From NCBI RefSeq assembly GCF_019343195.1, contig NZ_RPHB01000012.1:1-64000 (forward strand): DNA of 64,000 nt. Direction: 5' to 3'. Within the stretch, counting starts at the first letter, position 1, and the number at the start of each line of letters is the position of its first letter. This stretch comes from Arthrospiribacter ruber. Lineage in GTDB: Bacteria > Bacteroidota > Bacteroidia > Cytophagales > Cyclobacteriaceae. Positions 1-7,967 of this stretch are shown here, piece after piece. The translations under genes were made by a program, and so were the position numbers. Below the pieces are notes generated by a model. The model was given only the letters and a program-made list of their open reading frames with translations, was not told where the DNA came from and did no database searches.

Positions 1-353
1 TCACAGTGGCTTTCTATATATGCCCTTATACGGGTCATGATCGTCATGTCTTTTATCTGCTGGTCTTCGGCAAGTACTTTGCCGCAGAAATACTGAAGTG
101 ACCAATCCGTATTGAAACGCTCCAGCAATTGCCTGTCACTGATATTAAAGTAGGCCTTCAAAAACATGAGTGCAAACATACCCTTTGCACCAAACCAGCT
201 TGGTGCACCCCTGCCCACCCGTTCGTCCGGAAGACAGTCGATAAGTTCGTCCCAGGGAATGCTGTCGTGGATTCTGCCCAACAATGAATTCTTGAAAAAG
301 TTATATTTTGGAGAATATCCTTCGAAATTTTTGAAAAGAGAAAGTTGTGCCAT
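1..353 (-). CDS. DUF772-type (IS5/IS1182-like) transposase, N-terminal part, cut by window edge
   Basis: This reading frame starts with ATG at 353 and runs leftwards out of the window without a stop, giving 117 visible codons. The protein begins MAQLSLFKNFEGYSPK and continues with an IPWDEL motif near residue 34 and a helical stretch around FALMFLKAYFNISDRQLLERF. That is the layout of the N-terminal DUF772 domain of IS5/IS1182-like transposases (family knowledge). The catalytic DDE region would lie outside the window, so activity cannot be judged. No convincing terminal inverted repeat is visible between 354 and 480, although a full element would be needed to define its ends. Confidence 0.75.
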   Translation of the reverse strand, partial: MAQLSLFKNFEGYSPKYNFFKNSLLGRIHDSIPWDELIDCLPDERVGRGAPSWFGAKGMFALMFLKAYFNISDRQLLERFNTDWSLQYFCGKVLAEDQQIKDMTIMTRIRAYIESHC

Positions 354-397
354 ATCTTCAGATGTATTTTATTCTGCAACCTTAAAATACAAAAAAG

Positions 398-440
398 AAA
401 ACCCCGAAAAAAGCTTAAAACAGCCGATTTCGGGGTTTTT
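398..440 (-). terminator. Rho-independent terminator
   Basis: A 12-bp perfect stem (398-409 with 428-439, core ACCCCGAAA/TTTCGGGGT) has an 18-nt loop and, on the minus strand, is followed by a T-rich tract. It lies just after the stop of the CxxC lipoprotein gene and probably ends that transcript before the transposase. Confidence 0.8.
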
Positions 441-477
441 GTGTTATGTTTTTGTTAATTATTTAATTGAATATCAG

Positions 478-834
478 TCAGTTAAGAATTGAGCAAGAAG
501 CCCTAATTATTTCAAGGAATAAATCACTGTCTTGAAAAACTGTCCAAGAAATCCAATCTTCTGTTTCTTCTGCATATTCGAAATCAGAAAGAGATGATAA
601 TTTTGAATGGGAAAAAATTACTCCATAATATTTCACTGAGCTTTTTTTTCCAAAAATTATTTGATCTATGCATGTACTACAGTCAAAGTTTGAAGTAACA
701 ATTAAGTTGTAAGTTGCATCTTTTATCTCAAAATGATCTGAAAGAGATTGGAAATCAGGCTTTCCACAGCCGCTAATTAAAATTATCAAAAATCCAATCA
801 ACCACATCAATTGAATATTTTTCACTTTCTTCAT
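478..834 (-). CDS. Small lipoprotein with a CxxC motif
   Basis: The 118-residue protein has a signal peptide ending in a lipobox (LISGC, lipidated Cys23). It carries a CSTC pair (Cys52, Cys55) directly after a predicted beta strand (YNLIVTSNF), reminiscent of a thioredoxin-like redox motif. The rest of the fold is too short for a normal thioredoxin domain, so a redox role is inference. I chose the ATG at 834 over the more upstream start at 930 because it places the signal peptide at the N-terminus. The start lies 62 nt inside the end of the beta-propeller gene, which suggests translational coupling. No family is recognised with confidence. Confidence 0.65.
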   Translation of the reverse strand: MKKVKNIQLMWLIGFLIILISGCGKPDFQSLSDHFEIKDATYNLIVTSNFDCSTCIDQIIFGKKSSVKYYGVIFSHSKLSSLSDFEYAEETEDWISWTVFQDSDLFLEIIRASCSILN

Positions 835-1951
835 TAGTTTTGTTGAAATAAAGTTTAGCCTTGTCATCGATATAATGACAATTTTTATATTCTTTTGGTA
901 GTTTAAATTCAAAAAATACATCTTTTTCAAGGTTGCTTAAGTCAATAAATTGAATAATGTAATCTTGTCCAGGATATTGAATTCTGAAAGAATTTAAATC
1001 CCGAAATTTAAAATTATTTTGGTTTATCGCCCTTCTTGAAACCCTAACGAAATAATTTTTGCCTTCCTTCGAAAATATGTTTCTTGATATCAAATGGAAG
1101 TCATTATTGTTATGAAAAACCTCTAGGTAATGGTCTGATAAAAATTCGCTTTGGCTCATTCCAAAATTTACTCCCACAGCATTTTTATTCAATGATCCCC
1201 TATATCGGATGACTTGATAATCATCTGAATCTTCCTTGAAAATGTAAAGATTTGGATCAAGAGGAAATGTAAGATAATATTCACTTTCATGAAGTAGGAT
1301 ATACGGAGATTCATCACCCCAAAACAGATATTCTCTATATGGGGTTTCTTTAGGGTACTTGAAAAGTGTTTTATATTCGCCTGTAGTTAAGTTTAATTTT
1401 ACTGCTAAAAAAGACTGTTCAAAAAACTCCTTCTGTCTAAGACTATAATTCGGATCCAAAGCAACCAATGTGATATAGGGATCGTATTCAATATATTCGA
1501 AATTCACTATTTGTGGATTTGAGCGACCAACAGCTACTTTTGAATCTGTTATTTTTCTGATATTCCAAGAGTCTTTAATCTTCAGGTCACTATCCAGAAG
1601 CAAAAGCTGATCATATCCTGATTCCAAAACAAATACTGAATCTTCATTTATTGGGTAAACATCTCCTAAATTTAAAAAATCAATTTCGTTTTCACCATTT
1701 TGAAACCGATTGGATTTAAGAAGTTTTCCGTTTTCATCAAATTTAAAAACAACAGCCCTAGTCATATCATATCCGAAAATCAAGGAATTCTCCAAAGCCC
1801 TAAATTCAACATTGTCAATAGAATACGCTTCATTTTCAAAGGAAATAGTTTTTTCAATAAAAAAATCAAAATCCTTAAATTCCTCACTTTTACTTAAACA
1901 ACTTTGAATACACACTGAAATTATCAGGTATCTTAAAAGTGATATTTTCAT
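773..1951 (-). CDS. Beta-propeller lipoprotein, DUF4221-like
   Basis: The 392-residue exported protein has an N-terminal hydrophobic segment and a probable lipidated Cys18 (IQSC). The body consists of repeated beta strands with the blade-like pattern typical of Bacteroidetes six-bladed propeller proteins such as DUF4221 (for example VVFKFDENGKLL, FVLESGYDQLLLLD). No catalytic motif is seen. Such proteins are abundant at the Bacteroidetes surface and mostly uncharacterised. It lies downstream of a tiny Cys-rich secreted peptide gene and overlaps a CxxC lipoprotein gene, so the three probably act together (inference). A related but distinct propeller lipoprotein is encoded at 28426-29619. Confidence 0.7.
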   Translation of the reverse strand: MKISLLRYLIISVCIQSCLSKSEEFKDFDFFIEKTISFENEAYSIDNVEFRALENSLIFGYDMTRAVVFKFDENGKLLKSNRFQNGENEIDFLNLGDVYPINEDSVFVLESGYDQLLLLDSDLKIKDSWNIRKITDSKVAVGRSNPQIVNFEYIEYDPYITLVALDPNYSLRQKEFFEQSFLAVKLNLTTGEYKTLFKYPKETPYREYLFWGDESPYILLHESEYYLTFPLDPNLYIFKEDSDDYQVIRYRGSLNKNAVGVNFGMSQSEFLSDHYLEVFHNNNDFHLISRNIFSKEGKNYFVRVSRRAINQNNFKFRDLNSFRIQYPGQDYIIQFIDLSNLEKDVFFEFKLPKEYKNCHYIDDKAKLYFNKTNEESEKYSIDVVDWIFDNFN

Positions 1952-2009
1952 TTTAGTTCGGTTAAATTCTTTGAGGATACTTAGTTTTTCAATAGGGAAA
2001 TATCACCTA

Positions 2010-2054
2010 GAAAAAATGCAAAGGGCTTGACCAATATACAAGAAAGCCCTTTGC
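2010..2054 (-). terminator. Terminator between peptide and propeller genes
   Basis: An 11-bp perfect stem (2018-2028 with 2044-2054, GCAAAGGGCTT) is followed on the minus strand by ATTTTTT. It sits between the small peptide gene and the propeller gene. The peptide would therefore be made as a separate short transcript, with only read-through reaching the downstream lipoprotein genes. Confidence 0.8.
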
Positions 2055-2091
2055 GATAATTCAATAATAATAAAGGTTATTGAAATAAATT

Positions 2092-2301
2092 TCACAAACA
2101 GGTTACCACAAGACAGGAGCCCCCTGCATCACAATGGACACACGATGTACCAATTACATCGCCATTACCATTTTTTATTTGTACAGCCGCCGCAGTCATC
2201 AAATCAGGATTATCTCCGGGAAGAGATTCGTCATTCGCTAATAAACTGGTTATACAAATTGTCATCATTAACACAGAAAATAGAAATAATAGCTTTTTCA
2301 T
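2092..2301 (-). CDS. Short secreted Cys-rich peptide (NVEAL-like architecture)
   Basis: This 69-residue protein has a clear signal peptide (residues 1-22) and a mature region of about 47 residues. A NPDLMTAAAVQ segment is followed by a C-terminal cluster of four cysteines (Cys54, 57, 63, 68) in TSCVHC and a final VVTCL. The size, the export signal, the conserved-looking segment after the leader and the terminal cysteines recall the small NVEAL-type peptides of Bacteroidetes, which often neighbour beta-propeller lipoproteins; that match is by architecture only. The next genes on the same strand encode such a propeller lipoprotein and a CxxC lipoprotein. A strong terminator follows the gene. 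Confidence 0.6.
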   Translation of the reverse strand: MKKLLFLFSVLMMTICITSLLANDESLPGDNPDLMTAAAVQIKNGNGDVIGTSCVHCDAGGSCLVVTCL

Positions 2302-2386
2302 AAATTAGGATTTTTAAATTTTTAGATGATTGGCTACATGCCATAGATAAATTTTATTTTCCCTGCGCAGTTATTTTATCATTCTT

Positions 2387-2414
2387 AAACATAAAACATA
2401 AAACATAAAACATA
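2387..2414. repeat. 7-bp microsatellite, four units
   Basis: Four exact AAACATA units lie about 90-110 bp upstream of the secreted peptide gene at 2301. A length change here could alter promoter spacing. That is a possibility, not something the sequence proves. Confidence 0.75.
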
Positions 2415-2594
2415 AAAAAATTAAGTTAATTAATTTAATAATCTGTAAATCAATGAATAAATTATTCTAAATATCTTTTAAACTCAATGTACGAATGGAT
2501 AGAAATTCTTTCTTGAACTTAAGTGCCTTTTAGCCTTTATGGCAAAAAATAATGAGAAAAAGGTCATTTTTAGAGAAATTAAAAAAGATTACTG

Positions 2595-3548
2595 CTACCA
2601 CCTTTCCAACCCCAACAACTTTTTCCCTAATGCTGACAATTCCGCTCTCTCATACTTGGTCTGCTCCCAATTGCGGGGATCTCCGGGAAAGGCATAACCT
2701 GTGGGAGCTACCCGGTTTTTCCAGGAGTTGATCCGCCATTCCCGTAGCTCCTCATTTTCCTCCTCGGCAGGCATCATAGATATATACTGCGCAATCCTTA
2801 CCTGATCAGACCTGTTGGCGCGGATGCCATGGGGCAGCAGGCTGTTGAAGATCAACAGGTCTCCCGCTTCCAATTTGACTTTGACTATGGCATTTTCAAA
2901 TTGGCTGATATCCGGCATAAATATGTTTCGGTCCTGCGGCTGTGTCAATTTCCAAGTATCATAAGTCCTGTACAATTCTGGTATACACTGAAAACCACCC
3001 ATATTTTCATCCGTCTGATCAGCGAGGGCAAGCACGCCCTGCACATTTTGAGGCTTGGTTTCCGGATCGTAGTCCCAATGAATAAAGGCCTTGTATTCAT
3101 GTCCGGGGCGAATGGGAAAATTCAGGTTAGCCCTGTCAATGGTCACCCAAAGCTTCTCTGTCCCCCAAATATCCGTAAAGGCCTCGTAGACTTTGGGCGC
3201 CTGTCTGTTGTTCCACAGTTGCTGGTGATTGTACACTTCTACCATTCCTGTACCCACCAGCTCTTTCATTTCCATTTCATTGTAGGGGTTTTTGTACCAG
3301 GTATCAGGGTCAGTAGGATCCTTATCCTCAAATTCCCATAAAAATGACGCGGTCTGTGCAGCCTGCTCTTTGGAAACGGCATTTTTTACCACCACAAAGC
3401 CATTGTGTATCCAAAAATCCCAGTCTTTCTCACTAAGCACCTTCAAGGGTTTCCCGTTGGAACGGTCATTAAGTTTGACTTTACTGCTTGCAGCCGTGGA
3501 GGGATTGCCGGGCTTGTCAACATGGTAAGGGTTAGGGTTTTTGTTCAT
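2595..3548 (-). CDS. Phytanoyl-CoA dioxygenase (PhyH) family protein
   Basis: The 317-residue cytoplasmic protein has the double-stranded beta-helix pattern of Fe(II)/2-oxoglutarate oxygenases. The iron ligands are visible as HWD (His157, Asp159) and a distal His240 in LLPHGIRANRSD, with an arginine at 246 or 251 suited to bind the 2-oxoglutarate carboxylate. The length matches bacterial PhyH proteins. The family hydroxylates small molecules or lipids; the substrate cannot be told from sequence. The gene stands alone, with a repeat-filled intergenic region upstream. No signal peptide is present. The family call is firm, the substrate unknown. Confidence 0.9.
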   Translation of the reverse strand: MNKNPNPYHVDKPGNPSTAASSKVKLNDRSNGKPLKVLSEKDWDFWIHNGFVVVKNAVSKEQAAQTASFLWEFEDKDPTDPDTWYKNPYNEMEMKELVGTGMVEVYNHQQLWNNRQAPKVYEAFTDIWGTEKLWVTIDRANLNFPIRPGHEYKAFIHWDYDPETKPQNVQGVLALADQTDENMGGFQCIPELYRTYDTWKLTQPQDRNIFMPDISQFENAIVKVKLEAGDLLIFNSLLPHGIRANRSDQVRIAQYISMMPAEEENEELREWRINSWKNRVAPTGYAFPGDPRNWEQTKYERAELSALGKKLLGLERW

Positions 3549-3643
3549 GGCTGTCTTGGGTTTCTGGAAATTAAGATATTAAAAATCAATAGAATATAAA
3601 AGGGGGAAGAAAGGGTCACGATGACTAGGGTTTCCCGGGTCGG

Positions 3644-4106
3644 GAGGATAATTGTTTCACGCCAAGACGCAAAGGAGCAAAGAAATAGAATGATTATTGC
3701 TGAAAAACGGTAGAGATGGAATTTTCATCATAAGAGGGAAAAACCTCACCTTGTCATTTCCCTGCCTGCCGCAGGCGGGGACGAAGGAGAAATCTAAAGG
3801 AAGGCTTTAGGCAGAGAAGGAAAGGGAATTCACAAAGAACTTGTCTCAAATCAAGAGGATAATTGTTTCACGCCAAGACGCAAAGGAGCAAAGAAATAGA
3901 ATGATTATTGCTGAAAAACGGTAGAGATGGAATTTTCATCATAAGAGGGAAAAACCTCACCTTGTCATTTCCCTGCCTGCCGCAGGCGGGGACGAAGGAG
4001 AAATCTAAAGGAAGGCTTTAGGCAGAGAAGGAAAGGGAATTCACAAAGAACTTGTCTCAAATCAAGAGGATAATTTTTTCACGCAGAGACGCAAAGGAGC
4101 AAAGAA
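3644..4106. repeat. 211-bp tandem repeat, two full copies and a third start
   Basis: The unit beginning GAGGATAATTGTTTCACGCC occurs at 3644-3854 and again, essentially identical, at 3855-4065. The first 40 bp recur at 4066 with changes (TTTTTTCACGCAGAGACGC). Each unit contains the palindrome CCTGCCTGCCGCAGGCGGGG and the ACGAAGGAGAAATCT motif. No coding potential is seen. It fills most of the gap between the PhyH gene and the lipoprotein at 4415. Confidence 0.9.
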
Positions 4107-4110
4107 AAAT

Positions 4111-4210
4111 CGCCCGCAGATCTCGGTGATTCCCGCAGATGAAATACAATTTCCACCGCGTTTTAGCCGGTGGTGAGAGCTTGAAATCAGGCTCAACCGA
4201 CTTTAGTCGG
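4111..4210 (+). repeat. Composite palindromic repeat, family 2, copy 1
   Basis: Three modules lie in order: CGCCCGCAGATCTCGGTGATTC with GCAGATGAA, a CCACCGCGTTTTAGCCGGTGG hairpin, and CGACTTTAGTCGG. The same modules occur in reverse order and orientation at 10659-10752, so this is an interspersed repeat. No gene is seen here. Confidence 0.7.
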
Positions 4211-4414
4211 AATAATATATAAAAAGATAAAGTAAAAGTGGGTTCATGCACAACTTCACTCGGAGAACCGGGAGGAAGCTGTTGGCACAGAGAATAGCAG
4301 AGCCATTTTTTCACGGCAAAAGTATTAAATTCTTAACATGGTATGTAACTAAATTAAATCTGATTGAAACGCAGGAATAATTTACCACGTCTTGCTTAGG
4401 CAATTTAATTATCC

Positions 4415-4783
4415 ATGAAAAAATATATTCTTATTTTATTGGTTCTAACCTTTGCTTGTTCCGATATGGCTGATGAGCAGTATTTCCTTCCTTCGGAAGT
4501 CTTTGAAGTGAATACTTTAGGCTTTAGCATTGATTGCAAGTTAAATGTCTTAAGATTTGAAGAAAGTGATATTGAAAGGCTTGAAGCTTTGGTAGGCGAC
4601 CAATTTGTCATGGACCGAAGTTTAAGGGAGGGATTTAATTTAGATAGAAATAGATTTGGTGAAGCAAACATAAAATTACGTGTCAGGATAAGAAAAAAAC
4701 TAGATTCCGAAGCCATCGCATGTTCTACCCTAGGCATAAGACACCCAGCTGTATTTGTGATTCATGCTGAGAGATTAGATTAG
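4415..4783 (+). CDS. Small lipoprotein of unknown function
   Basis: The 122-residue protein has a short signal peptide and lipobox (LTFAC, Cys15), followed by an acidic, mixed alpha/beta region with a basic stretch (KLRVRIRKK). No known domain is recognised. The gene stands alone between two repeat- or remnant-bearing gaps. Codon use and the well-formed lipoprotein signal support it being real. Its start at 4415 is the only one that keeps the signal peptide. Confidence 0.6.
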   Translation: MKKYILILLVLTFACSDMADEQYFLPSEVFEVNTLGFSIDCKLNVLRFEESDIERLEALVGDQFVMDRSLREGFNLDRNRFGEANIKLRVRIRKKLDSEAIACSTLGIRHPAVFVIHAERLD

Positions 4784-4865
4784 CCTGGATGCCTGCAAGG
4801 TATTTTGATCTTTGACGACGAGGGAGAGAAATCTAGTGAAATATTTTAGGTCGAAAAGGAAAAGA

Positions 4866-4991
4866 GAATTTGGTAATCTTCAAAAAATCAAAAACAACTA
4901 CCCGAAAACCGTCATTACGATGGAAAGGTTTGAGGGCAACACATTTGAAGGGATTCGACAGGTGGACCTGAGGAGTTTTTTGGGCAAGTAA
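4866..4991 (+). pseudogene. C-terminal remnant of an AAA/DUF4143-type ATPase
   Basis: About 41 in-frame codons ending in TAA at 4989-4991 read GNLQKIKNNYPKTVITMERF, then an EGIRQVDLRSFLGK tail. This pattern (KIKxNYPK followed by a GI-x-x-x-x-LxxFL end) is typical of the C-terminus of AAA ATPases with a DUF4143 domain. Nothing upstream encodes the rest, so this is a deletion remnant. The remainder of the 4784-5199 gap shows no gene. Confidence 0.55.
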
Positions 4992-5199
4992 CTCGAGACA
5001 AATTGTTTTATCTAAGTTCTCGCAGTCTTAAGATTGTTATTTGAAAGAGTTACTCCAAATTGATTTGAATCTCACATAATAGGGTACGTTTATCTTTTAG
5101 ATCACCATAACAAGGCAGACCGTAAAATCATTTATATTAGTTTATCATTACTTAAAAAAGCATTAAAATAAAGCTTTAAACCTAGAGTCAATTCATATA

Positions 5200-6378
5200 A
5201 TGAAAATTACACCACTCTTTCTCTTTCTTCTGACAATTTTCAGTTGCAACACTGACAATGATCATCAAATGACAATTGTAGATGATTTTGAAGAATTATC
5301 GATCATTGACAAATGGGTAAAAGATAAAGAGATTGTTTTTCTTGGAGAACCTACCCACGGGGATGGGAGCATTTTTAGTGCTAGAATAAAAATAATCAAG
5401 CATCTGGTTGAAAAACATGGTTTTGATGCGGTCATTTTTGAGAGTAATGGTTACGATGCATTCTTCATCAATGAACTAAGGAAAACTGGTCAAATAAGTC
5501 TAGACGATTTTAGACAAAGCACTTTTTCCATCTGGGGAAATACTGAAGAGCTTCAGGAATTATGGGAGTTTTTATTGGAAAATGAACATGTTGAATTTCT
5601 TGGAATGGACCATTATCCTCATAATTTGATGAAAATTCAATTTTTAGCTGATATGAAACAGGAAATTAAGCTTTCCAAAGAAGAAATCCAGCTTATTCAA
5701 CCAATGGTGGATTCAATTGCTACAACCGAACTCTTGCCAAGAAGGTATTATTTGGACTCCCTTGAACTTGCCATGTTAGGTAATCTAAAATCCAGATTGA
5801 AAAATTCAACTCCATCCCTCCGTTTGCAAGAAGGGGTAGACAATTTGATTCATTTTTCAGCTTTTGAAAGTCAAGACCACCTCCAAGGACAATTTTGGCC
5901 TAAATTCAATTATCGTGACAGTCTGATGTTTGAATCATTGAAACGGCATACCAAAATACATAAAAAAGTAATCGTATGGCTGGCAAGTGCGCATGGGCTT
6001 GAAAACCCATCTTCGATCATTGATCCTGACGATCTGAGAGAAATCGGTCAAACTTATTCTGATATGGTCACTTTAGGAAAACTGGCGAAATCCCATTTTG
6101 GTGACAAGATGTTGAACCTTGTATTTTCAGCATATAGCGGTAGTTTTTATGATTTTATAGATAAGAAAGAGATTGAATTCCGCTTGGACTCTGTTCCTAA
6201 TCTTGAAAAGTATGTAATAGAAAAAAACAAATCCATAACACTGGTGGACTTGAGAAAGATAGATTCAGTCTTTTTCAGTGGAATATTGGGTTTTGAGTAT
6301 ATTCAGGCCAATTGGGGTAAAAACTTTGACGGAGTATTCATAATCCCAGAGGTGAAAGCCAGCAAGCGATTAGATTAG
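5200..6378 (+). CDS. Erythromycin esterase-like lipoprotein
   Basis: The 392-residue protein has a lipobox (TIFSC, Cys16), so it is probably anchored in the periplasm or at the surface. The segment FLGEPTHGDGSIFSARIKI (Glu50, His53), followed by a GFDAVIFES strand, matches the erythromycin esterase / TiKi-like fold family, as does a later ASAHG motif. True Ere enzymes hydrolyse the macrolide lactone, but most genomic members in Bacteroidetes have unknown substrates, and lipidation argues against a simple resistance role. It lies alone on the plus strand, with an unrelated transporter gene converging from the right. Confidence 0.8.
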   Translation: MKITPLFLFLLTIFSCNTDNDHQMTIVDDFEELSIIDKWVKDKEIVFLGEPTHGDGSIFSARIKIIKHLVEKHGFDAVIFESNGYDAFFINELRKTGQISLDDFRQSTFSIWGNTEELQELWEFLLENEHVEFLGMDHYPHNLMKIQFLADMKQEIKLSKEEIQLIQPMVDSIATTELLPRRYYLDSLELAMLGNLKSRLKNSTPSLRLQEGVDNLIHFSAFESQDHLQGQFWPKFNYRDSLMFESLKRHTKIHKKVIVWLASAHGLENPSSIIDPDDLREIGQTYSDMVTLGKLAKSHFGDKMLNLVFSAYSGSFYDFIDKKEIEFRLDSVPNLEKYVIEKNKSITLVDLRKIDSVFFSGILGFEYIQANWGKNFDGVFIIPEVKASKRLD

Positions 6379-6407
6379 TCCTGATCTCTGCACGCCATTT
6401 AGGCCTC

Positions 6408-7358
6408 TTACCCCACCTTCCCTTTCCAATAAGCCCGCAGAGCTGGTAATTTGACTGGTCGTTTGGACAAGGTAAGCAATGTCACCGTGATCACCACAAA
6501 AAATGTCCCCAGCCAATCCATTCCGGTAAATGTCACCCCCAGCCATGCAACCGCCACTAAGGCTGCGGACAGCGGTTCAACAGAACAAAGCAGACTGGCT
6601 GTCTGTGCCCCAATACTATTCAAAGAAGCCAGGAAGATGGAAAAAGGAATGACCGTACCCAAAAGAATGATATAGGCAAATGCCAAAAAAGTACCCACAT
6701 CCCATGTCCCGGATAGGTACCATGGATTGCTGGCCAGTAAATAGATTAATCCTCCGATAAACATCCCCCACCCTGTTACCGTGGGTGCAGAAAACCTCCT
6801 GAGCAATTGTACAGGTTGTATGGTGTAAACAGCCAAAGATATGGCCGAAAGCAATCCCCACAGCAGGGCCTCTTCCGAAATCACCAAAGCTTCAAAGCTT
6901 CCATGAGTTACCAGAAGAAAAGTACCGGTCAGGGCCAGAGCCAAAGCGATATATTCATTCGGTTTGGGAAGCCGTCTTAATTTGACCGCATAAAACCCGA
7001 CTACGAAAACCGGCCCTACATACTGTAAAACTGTTGCCGTCGCGGCATTGGAAAGACTGATACTGTAGAAATAGGTAAACTGTACAGCGACCATTCCAAG
7101 TGTGCTGAAAATCAAAATTTCCCATATATCTCTTTTTTTGCGCCATATCAGCCTGGCATCGGAATTTTTTCTGAAAATGGCAAATGATAGTAAAAGGGAG
7201 CCGGCAATTACCATCCTCCAGCACACCAACCAGGAAGGAGAAACCCCCTTTTCTTCAAACAAATATTGTGCACAGGTACCTGATACCCCCCACATAACAG
7301 CTGCCGATAGGGCCATTATATACCCCAGTGCAAGGGGATTATTTTGATTTTGCATCAT
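6408..7358 (-). CDS. EamA/DMT family transporter
   Basis: The 316-residue integral membrane protein has about ten hydrophobic helices in two similar halves, the normal architecture of EamA (drug/metabolite transporter) proteins. The first helix (ALSAAVMWGVSGTCAQYLF) and the TVLQYVGPVFVV helix are characteristic. Members export amino acids or other metabolites; the substrate cannot be predicted here. The gene is convergent with the esterase-like gene (29-bp gap) and is followed upstream by a repeat copy and a truncated transposase gene. Confidence 0.9.
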   Translation of the reverse strand: MMQNQNNPLALGYIMALSAAVMWGVSGTCAQYLFEEKGVSPSWLVCWRMVIAGSLLLSFAIFRKNSDARLIWRKKRDIWEILIFSTLGMVAVQFTYFYSISLSNAATATVLQYVGPVFVVGFYAVKLRRLPKPNEYIALALALTGTFLLVTHGSFEALVISEEALLWGLLSAISLAVYTIQPVQLLRRFSAPTVTGWGMFIGGLIYLLASNPWYLSGTWDVGTFLAFAYIILLGTVIPFSIFLASLNSIGAQTASLLCSVEPLSAALVAVAWLGVTFTGMDWLGTFFVVITVTLLTLSKRPVKLPALRAYWKGKVG

Positions 7359-7432
7359 ACATTCAGCAAAGAAAGCAAAAATATTAAAAAGGTAAATTTC
7401 AATTTACCTGCCTAGCCTCTACCATGCTCACG

Positions 7433-7484
7433 TTGTCCGACGGTTGCGACGTCGGACTCTTAGTGAAGCCGCATTTTGCGGCGA
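7433..7484 (+). repeat. REP-like repeat, copy A (left half)
   Basis: Only the first two of four hairpins are present (GTCCGACG/CGTCGGAC and GCCGCATTTTGCGGC). The copy ends about 3-5 nt from the stop codon of the RAYT fragment. A 7409-7431 segment (CTGCCTAGCCTCTACCATGC) resembles sequence that follows copies B and C, suggesting that another repeat end lies here. Confidence 0.85.
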
Positions 7485-7487
7485 TTA

Positions 7488-7871
7488 TCAATACAAGGAA
7501 ATATTGACCAAACCCTTGATCCCCGTGTAATCCCTTGCCGAACTGAAAAGGTAATGATGATCTTCTTCTACAATCATCGCCCTAACTGGATTTTGGTGGA
7601 TGTAAATAATTTTTTGTTCAAAAAAACTGGCAGAAGATATCTCAACTGGGTGAAATCCATTTTTCCAAAATCTGTAATCTTTTACTTTGGGAGAAATATT
7701 CTCTTTATACTTAAGGTGGTTAAGAATCCATTCAGCCCTTGATTCTATGGATTCCTTTTCCAGGCTTTCCAAAACTTTACGTGCAACATGACTTTTAAAA
7801 TCTCTCAAAATATCGCTCAACCGAAATGGCTCAATCGCTCTGGCAAGAAGGTGTAGATGATTTGTCATCAA
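7488..7871 (-). pseudogene. REP-associated tyrosine transposase (RAYT, Y1/IS200-like), N-terminally truncated
   Basis: The 126-127 residues contain the HUH metal-binding motif (MTNHLHLLARA) at the very start and the helix YIHQNPVRAMIV plus YLFSSARDYTGIKG, the signature end of RAYT proteins. Family members start some 55-60 residues earlier, but here a TGA lies just upstream of the first codon, so the 5' part is gone. RAYTs bind and mobilise short hairpin repeats (established for the family). The adjacent copy A of the four-hairpin repeat, and its relatives over the next 18 kb, are the obvious substrates. Confidence 0.8.
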
Positions 7872-7967
7872 GCATCAAAGCGGCTTGTTTTTTTTATGAT
7901 AGGCTTTTCTGAGTTTAGCTGAGGATGGAAATTTGAAAAGTGTGTAGGCGAGAAACCCACAGCTCAA

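Noticed and set aside
4057-4314. Minus-strand 85-codon open frame
   Set aside because: It spans the end of the 211-bp tandem repeat and a family-2 repeat, has no domain or signal and looks like translated repeat.
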